Below, in pieces: positions 56,904-64,000 of a DNA stretch of 64,000 nt (positions are counted from its first letter, which is position 1; every line of letters begins with the position of its first letter). Under the pieces are notes generated by a model. The model ran no database searches and was not told where the DNA came from. It was given only the letters and a program-made list of their open reading frames with translations. Source of the DNA: Aquiflexum balticum DSM 16537 (lineage in GTDB: Bacteria > Bacteroidota > Bacteroidia > Cytophagales > Cyclobacteriaceae); NCBI RefSeq assembly GCF_900176595.1, contig NZ_LT838813.1, positions 806,001 to 870,000 of the forward strand, given 5' to 3'. The position numbers and the translations under genes were made by a program.

Positions 56904-56924
56904 GACCGATGACCGATGACCGAT
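56904..56924. repeat. GACCGAT tandem repeat (three units)
   Basis: Three consecutive GACCGAT units just after the DUF4403 stop. The preceding GGAAGACCGA also occurs, as its complement, in the spacer at 3559-3583. Confidence 0.7.
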
Positions 56925-57096
56925 GTAACCGGAATTGAAGTGCTTAGCCTTATTCCCTATTGTTTTGAATGGTATTGGCAACATTGCATTCAGTTTATGT
57001 ATATAGATTCGATACCATAATTCCAACAATAATATATGGTCAAAAGATTAATGGATTGATCTTGTCTTTGTAACTTGGAATTGAAATTGAAAGGAT

Positions 57097-57399
57097 ATGG
57101 AAAAAAAGGAAAAGCCGGTTTTTGAAAAGAGGATTTTTTGGGATGTGGATTTTGAGAAACTTGACTATGATGCAAAAGCCAATTTCGTGATAGAGCGGGT
57201 ATTTGAACGGGGCGATGTGCAGGATATCCGGAATTGCAGAAGGTATTATGGAGATGAGAAAATTTCGAAAGCACTGCTTAATGCTAAATTTTTACCCGAA
57301 ATGACCATGTATTTAGCCGCGGCAGTAATTGATAAACCCATCACAGAATTCAGATGTTACAAATTGAGACAGTCGAACCCGGAACTTTTTCCATATTGA
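57097..57399 (+). CDS. Antitoxin-like partner of the AbiEii toxin (DUF6922-type)
   Basis: 100-residue cytoplasmic protein. It carries a conserved pattern KRIFWDVDFEKLDYDAKANFVIERVFERG, split as FWDVDFEKLDYDAK and FVIERVFERGDVQDI, then RYYGDEKISKALLNAKFLPEMT near 48. This pattern is seen in proteins encoded next to AbiEii nucleotidyltransferases. Its last 46 bases overlap the toxin gene, so the two are translationally coupled. Probably the antitoxin of the pair; name given by context and pattern. Confidence 0.7.
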   Translation: MEKKEKPVFEKRIFWDVDFEKLDYDAKANFVIERVFERGDVQDIRNCRRYYGDEKISKALLNAKFLPEMTMYLAAAVIDKPITEFRCYKLRQSNPELFPY

Positions 57400-57980
57400 A
57401 AATGCTAATGAAAATCCCGGAATTAAAGGATTTTCATTTAGTCGGAGGAACAGCCTTGTCATTGAAATATGGACATCGAATTTCAGTGGATTTGGATTTA
57501 TTCAATTGTCAATCATTTGAAAATTCACTCATTGAAGACTGTCTGATAGATTTTTTTGGTCAAGAGTTTAAAGTAAGAAACAGTAACCCGAAAATCGGAA
57601 TATTTTCATTTATTGAGGAGGTAAAAATAGACCTCATCAAACACCCATTCCCAATGATTAAGCCTATTCAGGAGATCGAAGGAATCAGATTCTTTTCCAC
57701 AGAAGACATTATAGCCATGAAAGTGCAGGCCATCTTGGGCAGAGGCAAAAAAAAAGATTTTTGGGATATTTCTGAATTGTTGCAACACTATTCAGTCGCT
57801 GATTTTATACAGTTTCACAAAGAGAAATATCAAAGACAAAATTTACTGATTTCTGTCCCACAGGCATTGATTTATTTCGGCGATGCAGAAGAAAGCGAGG
57901 ATCCTGTCTCTCTCAAAGGGCAAACATGGAAAAAGGTCAAGAAATCCATTGAAAAAAAAGTAAGGGATTTTTTAATTTAA
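57354..57980 (+). CDS. AbiEii/AbiGii-family nucleotidyltransferase toxin
   Basis: 208-residue toxin of the AbiE type, which modifies an RNA target with nucleotides (tRNA in studied cases). Nucleotidyltransferase motifs: LVGGTALSLKYGHRISVDLDLF (residues 29 to 50), with the GG and the D-x-D metal-binding residues, EVKIDLIKHPF near 88 with the third acidic residue, FSTEDIIAMKVQAILGRGKKKDFWDI-type segment near 114 to 139 with the K and the KD-x-WD pair. Start ATG 57354 lies inside the partner gene. Such pairs often serve in phage defence. Confidence 0.85.
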   Translation: MLQIETVEPGTFSILKMLMKIPELKDFHLVGGTALSLKYGHRISVDLDLFNCQSFENSLIEDCLIDFFGQEFKVRNSNPKIGIFSFIEEVKIDLIKHPFPMIKPIQEIEGIRFFSTEDIIAMKVQAILGRGKKKDFWDISELLQHYSVADFIQFHKEKYQRQNLLISVPQALIYFGDAEESEDPVSLKGQTWKKVKKSIEKKVRDFLI

Positions 57981-57986
57981 AAATTC

Positions 57987-58748
57987 ATGAAACTCCAAAA
58001 CCAAACATTAATCATTACCGGTGCCACAAGTGGTATGGGTAAAGCCATAGCCATTGAATTGGCTAATGAAGGTGCCAATCTCATTCTGAGCGGAAGAGAT
58101 CAGAAAAGAGGAAATGCATTAATGGCTGAATTGCTGGATAAGGGGCAGGTTTCAAAATTTTTGCCAGGAGATGTAGGCGATATTGAATACAACAAGCAAT
58201 TGGTAGATCTCGCCCTAGCCACTTTTGGAGGCTTAGACGGTGTAGTTACCAATGCCGGGATGTTGGGTCTTGCACCTGTCACCTCATTGGATCCTTATAT
58301 TTGGGACAGGACTTTCCGCACCAATGTGGATGCTGTATTCTTTTTACTTAAATATGCCCTTCCTGAAATGTTGAAAAGACCTTCTGCTTCAGTTGTGGGG
58401 AATGCTTCAATAGCAGCTTTCAAATCCTTTCCAAACCATCCTGCTTATTGTGCCTCCAAAGCCGCTTTAGTTGCCCTGGCCAAACAAGTGGCTGTGGATT
58501 ATGGCCCAAAAGTACGCATCAATGCTATTTGTCCGGGACCGGTGGATACGCCTTTCATTCATGATTCAGCGATCGCTTTTCCGGATCCCGTCAAAGCGGT
58601 TGAAAATGCCGGAAAAGCTACTTTGCTCAAAAGACTTGGTGAGCCTGAGGATATTGCCAAATTGGTTTTGTTTCTGGTGTCAGATGATGCTTCCTGGATT
58701 ACAGGAAGTGCCTTTACCATTGATGGCGGTATTTTAGCTGGAGGATAA
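57987..58748 (+). CDS. SDR-family oxidoreductase
   Basis: 253-residue NAD(P)-dependent short-chain dehydrogenase. Cofactor loop TGATSGMGKAIA at residues 11 to 22, NAG motif VVTNAGMLG near 88, catalytic Ser in GNASIAAF near 138, YCASKAALVALAK with catalytic Tyr/Lys near 152 to 156, and the C-terminal DGGILAGG typical of classical SDRs. Substrate unknown. It begins 6 bases after the AbiEii gene, so it may be read from the same transcript. Confidence 0.9.
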   Translation: MKLQNQTLIITGATSGMGKAIAIELANEGANLILSGRDQKRGNALMAELLDKGQVSKFLPGDVGDIEYNKQLVDLALATFGGLDGVVTNAGMLGLAPVTSLDPYIWDRTFRTNVDAVFFLLKYALPEMLKRPSASVVGNASIAAFKSFPNHPAYCASKAALVALAKQVAVDYGPKVRINAICPGPVDTPFIHDSAIAFPDPVKAVENAGKATLLKRLGEPEDIAKLVLFLVSDDASWITGSAFTIDGGILAGG

Positions 58749-58762
58749 GCAATAAGGACTTA

Positions 58763-59497
58763 TCATATCCTCCTTATACTATTCATCAAATCTTCTTTAA
58801 ACATCCTGCTGATCGGAATCACTTTTCTGTTGATTTCCAAATGAGAATCAGCCACTGCATCCAGTTTTTTGATATTTACCACAAAAGAACGATGCACCCT
58901 CAAGAAGTCTTTACTGACCATTTTTTCACAAAAAGTATTTAAAGGACTGACTATGGTGAAATTTTGATCTAAGGTGATGATGTTACAATAGTTTCTTTCA
59001 GCTTCTATATAAAGTATCTCATCGAGCATGACCTTGATCAGCTTATTTTGGCTTCGGATAAAAATCCTGTCTTCCAAAGTTTCTACCATTGCATCCCCAC
59101 TTTTCTTTTCTATATTTTCCTCTGTTATTTTTTCAACCACAAGAGCAATAGTCCTTTCCAGATTTAGTTTATTGAATGGTTTGGAAATAAAAGCATAGGG
59201 ATGGGTTTCTTTGGCTTTTTGGAATGAGGCCTCATCAACATTTGCAGTAAGGTAGATAATTGGAATATCAAAAATTTTTTGAATCGATTTGGCTGTATCA
59301 ATTCCGTCAATTTTTCCTTTCAGGTTGATATCCATCAGGATGATATCCGGATGGTTTTCTTTGGCGTGGTTGATGGCATCCTCTCCTCTTGACTCGATGC
59401 CTGTCACTTCATAACCTAATTTGGTTAGCTGCAAAGAAATATTTGCCGCGATGATCATATCATCTTCCACTATCAATATTCTTATGCTATCACTCAT
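58763..59497 (-). CDS. LytTR-family response regulator
   Basis: 244 residues. Receiver domain: acidic EDD at residues 11 to 13, phospho-acceptor D56 in ILMDINLKG, T84 and K106 in FISKPFN. The LytTR DNA-binding domain spans residues about 140 to 244 (IEAERNYCNIITLDQNFTIV, FLRVHRSFVVNIKKLDAV). It overlaps the histidine kinase gene by 4 bases, forming a two-component pair, kinase first on the minus strand. Target genes are unknown; LytTR regulators usually bind direct repeats. Confidence 0.92.
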   Translation of the reverse strand: MSDSIRILIVEDDMIIAANISLQLTKLGYEVTGIESRGEDAINHAKENHPDIILMDINLKGKIDGIDTAKSIQKIFDIPIIYLTANVDEASFQKAKETHPYAFISKPFNKLNLERTIALVVEKITEENIEKKSGDAMVETLEDRIFIRSQNKLIKVMLDEILYIEAERNYCNIITLDQNFTIVSPLNTFCEKMVSKDFLRVHRSFVVNIKKLDAVADSHLEINRKVIPISRMFKEDLMNSIRRI

Positions 59498-61437
59498 GCT
59501 GCTTTTCCTATTTGAAATTCAAAAAAAACTTCTGTTCCTTTAGTTGTAATCAAAGTCATATTTCCGTCTAATTGTTTGGTCAATAAATCCACAAGTTGCG
59601 ATCCAAATCCAGTTCCTTTTATTCCTTTATCCTTATCAAAACCCACCCCGTTATCGCATACTTTCAAAAGCAAATGAGAATCGGTTTCTGAAAAGGTTAT
59701 TGTAATTTTCCCTTGACTATTGTGAGGAAAGGCGTATTTCAGTGAATTGGTTATCAATTCATTGACGATCAAACCTATCGGTATTGCCCTGTCCACATCA
59801 AGTTCCAAGGAATCCATAGCACAGTCAAATGTAACCCTTTCTGTTGCATCAAATGAATCAATGACATATTTTGCCAGATTTCGAAAGTACTGCTTCATTT
59901 CAATAGCCGTCATATTTTCCCCCTGATACAGGTTTTGGTGGATCATTCCCATACTCTGTACCCTGTTTTGGCTTTCAATCATGATATTTTGAAGCTCTTG
60001 GTTGTTGATTTGTGCTGTTTGAAGAGAAAGGAGGCTCGAAATGGTCTCCAGATTATTTTTTACCCTATGGTGGATTTCCTTTAATAAAAACTCTTTTTCC
60101 TTATTCTGTTTTTCCAAAAGCAAACTATACTTCTTTCTTCTGATAAATACCCTATAAAGGAAAAACAGGAAAAAAATCATCAGACCAGTCAAAATAAGGG
60201 TAAAAACCTGTATCGTTGCCTGCTGTTTTAATTTTTCCATTTGCAAAGAAATGGTATTCTCTTTTTGGTTTACTTCCATTTCAGTCTGCAGTTGGGCGAT
60301 TCTTTGGTCGGCCTCTGAATTGAAAACCTGTTGGGTTAGTTCATGAAATTTTTTATGGGCTTCCAAGGATTTATTGATATTGTTAGTTCCTTCATAAGCC
60401 TTACTCAATTCCTGATAAATCCTACCCAAATAGTATATATCTCCAAAATCATCAGTTGCAGTCCGAATACTTCTTTCTAAATATAATTTGGCGGATTCGA
60501 AATCTTTTTGTTCATTTTTCATCTTTCCAAGACAAAGCAGGGACCGCACCACCATAAAATCATTTTCCAACAATTCCGCATATTTAAGGGCTTCCTTGCC
60601 TGACTCTTCGGCATTTTCAAAATCACCAATTTGATTATACAATGCTGAAAGAGCTATATAGGTGTCGCTAAGATTATTATAGAAACCATATTTTTCTCCT
60701 ATAATGGCTGATCTTTGAAAGTATAGCAATGCTTCTTCATATCTTTTGAGCTCAACCAGATTATTTCCCAAAACATGCAAAGTAAAATCAAAATCAAGGT
60801 CAAGCAATCCCCTTTGCTCAAACAGCGCTAGAGACTTCAAGCCATATTCAACTCCTTTATCAAATCTGCCCTGTTTCCAAAACAGGTTACTCATATCAGA
60901 ATAGGCCATAGCCATGGCTTTTTTATCTTTATATTTTTCCCCCAACTGTAATGTTTGCGTTGCATATTCAAAGGCTTTGCTCAAATCCCCTCTTCGCTCA
61001 TAAACATATCCTAGATTGGTCAATAGCAACCATGATTCCTTTTCGGGCATTTTTTCCTGAGCACTTAGGAGTACGAGTTCTGCGTAATCAAGATCTTCCA
61101 ACCTCAATAAGATAGCACCTTGGGAAACCTGCATTCTTCCCTCCCAAATATTATTCTCTGCCTCTCGGACTTCTTCCAAACCCCTATTGATGATTTCCAG
61201 TGATTTATGAAGGTTTCTGGTATGGTAATAATAACCCAGGTCATTGATGATCATAAAACGCAAACTGTCCTGATAAATATGTTCTAAGGAACTTTCTAAA
61301 TTATCTAAGTAATCTGCTTCGAAATCATCTGTATCCACAAAAATCCTTAAATAATTAAATTTTCCATTAGAGTCGAATATTTGGGCATTAAGATTAGAAT
61401 GAATTAAAAATAAAAAAAACAGTAAAAACCTCTTCAT
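59494..61437 (-). CDS. TPR-containing sensor histidine kinase (HisKA_2/LytS-like partner)
   Basis: 647 residues from ATG 61437 (MKRFLLFFLFLIHSNLNAQ, a signal peptide), preferred over a 55-codon extension. A periplasmic or sensor region with tetratricopeptide repeats covers about residues 60 to 380 (YADLSN-like repeat A/L/Y spacing in LLLTNLGYVYERRGDLSKAFEYA). A membrane span is at about 405 to 427 (LILTGLMIFFLFFLYRVF). The dimerisation box with the phospho-His follows: LLKEIHHRVKNNLETISSLLSL, near 450. ATPase N box NELITNSLKYAFP near 562, G1 DNGVGFDKD near 595. Paired with the LytTR regulator through a 4-base overlap. Confidence 0.9.
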   Translation of the reverse strand: MKRFLLFFLFLIHSNLNAQIFDSNGKFNYLRIFVDTDDFEADYLDNLESSLEHIYQDSLRFMIINDLGYYYHTRNLHKSLEIINRGLEEVREAENNIWEGRMQVSQGAILLRLEDLDYAELVLLSAQEKMPEKESWLLLTNLGYVYERRGDLSKAFEYATQTLQLGEKYKDKKAMAMAYSDMSNLFWKQGRFDKGVEYGLKSLALFEQRGLLDLDFDFTLHVLGNNLVELKRYEEALLYFQRSAIIGEKYGFYNNLSDTYIALSALYNQIGDFENAEESGKEALKYAELLENDFMVVRSLLCLGKMKNEQKDFESAKLYLERSIRTATDDFGDIYYLGRIYQELSKAYEGTNNINKSLEAHKKFHELTQQVFNSEADQRIAQLQTEMEVNQKENTISLQMEKLKQQATIQVFTLILTGLMIFFLFFLYRVFIRRKKYSLLLEKQNKEKEFLLKEIHHRVKNNLETISSLLSLQTAQINNQELQNIMIESQNRVQSMGMIHQNLYQGENMTAIEMKQYFRNLAKYVIDSFDATERVTFDCAMDSLELDVDRAIPIGLIVNELITNSLKYAFPHNSQGKITITFSETDSHLLLKVCDNGVGFDKDKGIKGTGFGSQLVDLLTKQLDGNMTLITTKGTEVFFEFQIGKAA

Positions 61438-61735
61438 GCCATAAATATAGAATAAAAAGCCTTTGAAAATCAATTTTTTGCATCTTAAAAATATCGGCCG
61501 GGAAAAAAAACCTGCCATTGGGACAATTTTGGGGTATGCTCGTCCTAAACCATTCGAAAAAAAATCAGAAAGATTTGAAATTGCAGTGTAATTCTTAAAC
61601 AAGTCTCAGCAAAGGATATGATATAAACATCTTTAGCATCATATACCAAATACATAAAGAAATCAGTAATTGAAAACAGTGAATAACCCTTTTTGAATAC
61701 TAAGCTAGTTGAAGAAATCGGGCGGCGGCATTTAG
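61438..61735. other. Intergenic region before the truncated DUF418 gene
   Basis: About 300 bases. It includes the likely kinase promoter region and a stop codon at 61733-61735 that closes the DUF418 frame upstream. Nothing else was recognised, including no trace of the missing DUF418 N-terminus. Confidence 0.5.
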
Positions 61736-62350
61736 GGTAAACTTTTTGCCAATGCCCGTTTTTTTTATGATTTCAATGTTAACGATCCATACAGAGGGGA
61801 TCTTTGGGATGTGCTGAGTATAATGTTGATCGGGATAGCACTCTTTAAGTGGGGATTGCTTTCGGGGGAAAAGCCCTCCTCTGTTTATTGGTTAATGGTA
61901 GGTATAGGATATCCAATTGGGATAGGAATCAACTACCATGAGGTGCAGCTGATTTTGGAGGCGAAATTTTCCACCCTTTCGTTCAGTGAAGCCAGTGTAA
62001 CCTACTATTGGGGGAGGTTTTTTGTGGCGATAGGACACATAGGTTTAATCATGCTGTTTTGCAAATCCCCATTCTTCGGATGGTTGAAAACCTCTCTTGC
62101 CGCAGTGGGCAAAATGGCCCTGACCAATTACTTGATGCACTCGGTGATCTGCATGTTTATATTTACCGGAGTTGGTTTTGGGCTATTTGGGCAATTGGAA
62201 CGGTTCCAACTTTTGTATATGGTTTTTGCCATTTGGGTTGTTCAGTTGATCCTTAGCCCTATATGGTTGAAATATTTTCAATTCGGTCCCATGGAGTGGG
62301 TTTGGAGAAGTCTGAGCCACCTGCAAAAACCAAGTTTTAGGAAGAACTAA
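61736..62350 (+). pseudogene. DUF418-family membrane protein, N-terminally truncated
   Basis: The frame from 61736 to 62350 encodes the C-terminal half of a DUF418 protein (NARFFYDFNVNDPYRGDLWD, MLIGIALFKWGLLSGEKPSS, KTSLAAVGKMALTNYLMHSVIC, LYMVFAIWVVQLILSPIWL). Full-length members have about 400 residues and begin with several further membrane segments, none of which are found upstream; a stop at 61733 closes the frame. A GTG at 61811 would give only 179 residues. It is probably a remnant, unless a shortened form is functional. Confidence 0.75.
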
Positions 62351-62533
62351 AAACAATTTAAGTTACTCATTTTAAAGTATTTATAATTTTTTTTGATCCA
62401 ATAAAATTCATTTGGGTAAATAAATCCATATGCTGGGACATATTTTGTCATGCTTCGTCCCTGTTGCTTTTTTAATACTGAACCAAAGTGGTAAATCCTA
62501 TTCAAATTCTTACCAAAACAAAAACCAAGAAAA

Positions 62534-63058
62534 ATGAACAAGAAAAACTATTTCCACATAGCAACAGCATTTATCGCTCTTTCACTATTCAGTGTGGCCT
62601 GCAGCTCCCCCGCTCCTGAAGAAGCAGCAGTTCCAGAAGCGATGCAGGAACCCATAGCTGCAACACCGGATATGGCTGCCATAAAAGCTGAAATCCAAGC
62701 CTTAGAAATTGCCTGGGCTGCAGCAGATAATGCCGGAGATGTTGCTGCATTGCTTGCCTTTTATACTGACGACGCCGTGAGCATGGGTGGAGATTCTCCA
62801 ATGGCTGTAGGTAAAGCTGCCATTCAAAAGGAGATTGAAGCAAGTATGGCTTCCAGACCTGCAGGAACTACGGTCAAATACGAAGTTTTAGATGTTTTTG
62901 GTAACGAAAACACCGTTACTGAAGTGGGTAAAACCACTAGAATGGACGCATCCGGAAAAGTCATTTCTTCCGGTAAGTACATGGCTGTCTGGGAAAAACG
63001 GGATGGCAAATATCTCTGTGTAGCAGATATCAGCAATAACGACTCAAAGGAAAATTAA
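62534..63058 (+). CDS. NTF2-like (SnoaL/DUF4440-type) lipoprotein
   Basis: 174 residues. Signal peptide with lipobox FSVACSS (Cys23), then an Ala/Pro/Glu-rich linker (APEEAAVPEAMQEP). The domain from about 48 to 170 has the NTF2-like cone pattern: IKAEIQALEIAWAAADNAGDVAALLAFYTDDAVSMGG (as ALEIAWAAADNAGDVAALL and FYTDDAVSMGG), KAAIQKEIEASM and SSGKYMAVWEKRDGKYLCVADI. Relatives bind small ligands or are enzymes; no catalytic residues can be assigned. An outer-membrane receptor gene starts 140 bases downstream. Confidence 0.8.
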   Translation: MNKKNYFHIATAFIALSLFSVACSSPAPEEAAVPEAMQEPIAATPDMAAIKAEIQALEIAWAAADNAGDVAALLAFYTDDAVSMGGDSPMAVGKAAIQKEIEASMASRPAGTTVKYEVLDVFGNENTVTEVGKTTRMDASGKVISSGKYMAVWEKRDGKYLCVADISNNDSKEN

Positions 63059-63198
63059 TCTCTTTAAGTGAATTCAGCCATATAGAAAATACGGGGGATT
63101 TTTGAAAAGTCTCCCCGGTTTTCAATTCATTTTGAGAAGGCAAACTCAAAGTTAAAAACCATTCGATTATTCATTTTACATTTTATTTTACCTACACG

Positions 63199-64000
63199 AT
63201 GAAGACTTTAACTGGAGTAGTGCTTTTATTTTCATTTGTTTCTCAGGGATTTACACAAGGGATTATTCAGGGTAAGGTTCATGATGCTCAAGCAAAAGAG
63301 ATGTCCTTTGCCAACGTCTTACTTTGGAACAAACCTGATTCCTCGATGGTCAAAGGGGTAGTTTCAGATGAATCCGGAAACTATATTTTCACAGAAATAC
63401 CCAAAGGGGAATACTATGTGGAAGTACATATCCTGGGATATGCCAAAACCCATTCACCGGTGTTCAGTTTTTTGGGAACAGAAAAGAATAATCTGGCAAC
63501 AATCATTTTGGTTCAGGAAGACCAAAACCTGGAGGAAGTGACAGTAGTTGCTACCCGGCCATTTTTTGAGCTGGAACAGGGAAAAATGGTAGTCAACGTG
63601 GCCAACAGCATTTCCGCGGCAGGATTATCGGTCATCGATGTACTGGATAGATCCCCCGGTGTAATGGTAAACAGGCAGAGCAATTCCTTATCGGTTTTAG
63701 GAAAAAACGGTGTGGTTATTTTAATGAACGGCCACAGGTTCCGAATGCCCATGGAAGCTGCCTATCAGATGCTGGCAGGTCTCAATTCCAGTGATGTCGA
63801 AAAGATCGAAATCATTACTGTCCCCCCTGCCAACTATGATGCTGACGGTGATGCGGGATTCATCAATATCGTGATGAAAAAAGACAATGACATGATAGGT
63901 ACTAATGGTATCCTGACCATAGGCCAAGGCTATGGATCGGGCTATAATGGCAACATGAGCTTCAGCCTCAACCATCAGGGGCCCAAATTCAGTTGGTTTG
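63199..64000 (+). CDS. Outer-membrane beta-barrel receptor of the TonB-dependent type, 5' part
   Basis: Open from ATG 63199 to the right edge, 267 residues visible; the barrel is missing. Signal peptide MKTLTGVVLLFSFVSQGFTQ. Carboxypeptidase-like domain at about 22 to 110 (QGKVHDAQAKEMSFANVLLW, SDESGNYIFTEIPKGEYYVE). The plug follows (VTVVATRPFFELEQGKMVVNV, DVLDRSPGVMVNRQSNSLSVLG, GVVILMNGHRFRMPMEAAYQM, VEKIEIITVPPANYDADGDAGFINIVMKK-type). The pattern KMVVNV...DVLDRSPGV... is that of the outer-membrane beta-barrel family related to TonB receptors but usually lacking a TonB box and often not depending on SusD. Confidence 0.87.
   Translation, partial: MKTLTGVVLLFSFVSQGFTQGIIQGKVHDAQAKEMSFANVLLWNKPDSSMVKGVVSDESGNYIFTEIPKGEYYVEVHILGYAKTHSPVFSFLGTEKNNLATIILVQEDQNLEEVTVVATRPFFELEQGKMVVNVANSISAAGLSVIDVLDRSPGVMVNRQSNSLSVLGKNGVVILMNGHRFRMPMEAAYQMLAGLNSSDVEKIEIITVPPANYDADGDAGFINIVMKKDNDMIGTNGILTIGQGYGSGYNGNMSFSLNHQGPKFSWF

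Noticed and set aside
1-64000. tRNA, rRNA, CRISPR arrays, insertion sequences with transposase, riboswitches
   Set aside because: None was recognised by eye on either strand. A covariance-model search would be needed to exclude small RNAs.

Overview
The window comes from a moderately AT-rich member of the Bacteroidota, most likely Cytophagales/Cyclobacteriaceae (Algoriphagus/Belliella-like). This placement is inferred from gene content: TonB-dependent receptors with carboxypeptidase-like N-terminal domains, a FecI/FecR/STN-receptor/DUF4249 cassette, an Oar-like receptor, a DUF6428-containing ars locus, YtxJ, DUF4403, a LytTR two-component pair, almost no Shine-Dalgarno signals and a TAnnTTTG-type -7 element. 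No rRNA, tRNA or CRISPR array was recognised.

Layout. 0-1.6 kb: GC-richer 5' part of a type IIG restriction-modification enzyme, cut by the left edge. 1.9-3.4 kb: NADP isocitrate dehydrogenase. 3.7-9.7 kb: a minus-strand operon dabA-dabB-sulP, predicted to take up inorganic carbon. 10.4-14.2 kb: a SNF2 ATPase and PurU. 14.2-15.7 kb: two toxin-antitoxin modules; the first (MazEF-like) lies between two near-identical copies of the purU 3' end. 15.7-19.6 kb: a sugar-catabolism cluster (HutC-type GntR regulator, DeoC aldolase, PfkB kinase, TIM-barrel isomerase) with a perfect 24-bp palindrome at the regulator start. 20.5-25.7 kb: sigma factor/FecR/TonB receptor/DUF4249. 25.7-27.9 kb: arsenic locus (ACR3, DUF6428, ArsR). 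29.7-35.8 kb: a metal-related block (His-rich small protein, TonB receptor, thioredoxin, FeoA, FeoB, 40-residue Cys-rich FeoB partner). 36-38 kb: Crp/Fnr regulator, SRPBCC-like protein and a small secreted protein. 37.9-40.9 kb: molybdate block (ModE-like, molybdopterin-fold protein, ModABC). 40.9-41.6 kb: arsenate-reductase-type phosphatase, whose upstream region shares a 16-bp sequence with the arsR upstream region 14 kb away. 41.8-46.6 kb: glycosidase, membrane-anchored beta-carbonic anhydrase and tandem PPK2 kinases, the second with a changed P-loop. 47-50 kb: divergent pyruvate kinase and a Tat-exported phosphoesterase. 50-54 kb: Oar-like receptor. 54-64 kb: lysoplasmalogenase, YtxJ, DUF4403, AbiE-like toxin-antitoxin pair, SDR, LytTR two-component system, a truncated DUF418 gene, an NTF2-like lipoprotein and the start of an outer-membrane receptor.

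How the parts fit. DabAB/SulP and the anchored carbonic anhydrase together point to active handling of CO2/bicarbonate in a heterotroph. The ars locus and the distant phosphatase look like one regulon split over two places. Intergenic space is rich in lineage-type palindromic repeats (18.4-18.6, 26.8, 27.5, 54.7 kb, and hairpin pairs at 1.7 and 19.6 kb). The best candidates for something less described are the purU-bounded MazEF unit with its long palindrome, the GntR/DeoC/PfkB/TIM-barrel pathway, the DabAB-SulP arrangement, the paired PPK2 genes and the divergent pyruvate kinase.
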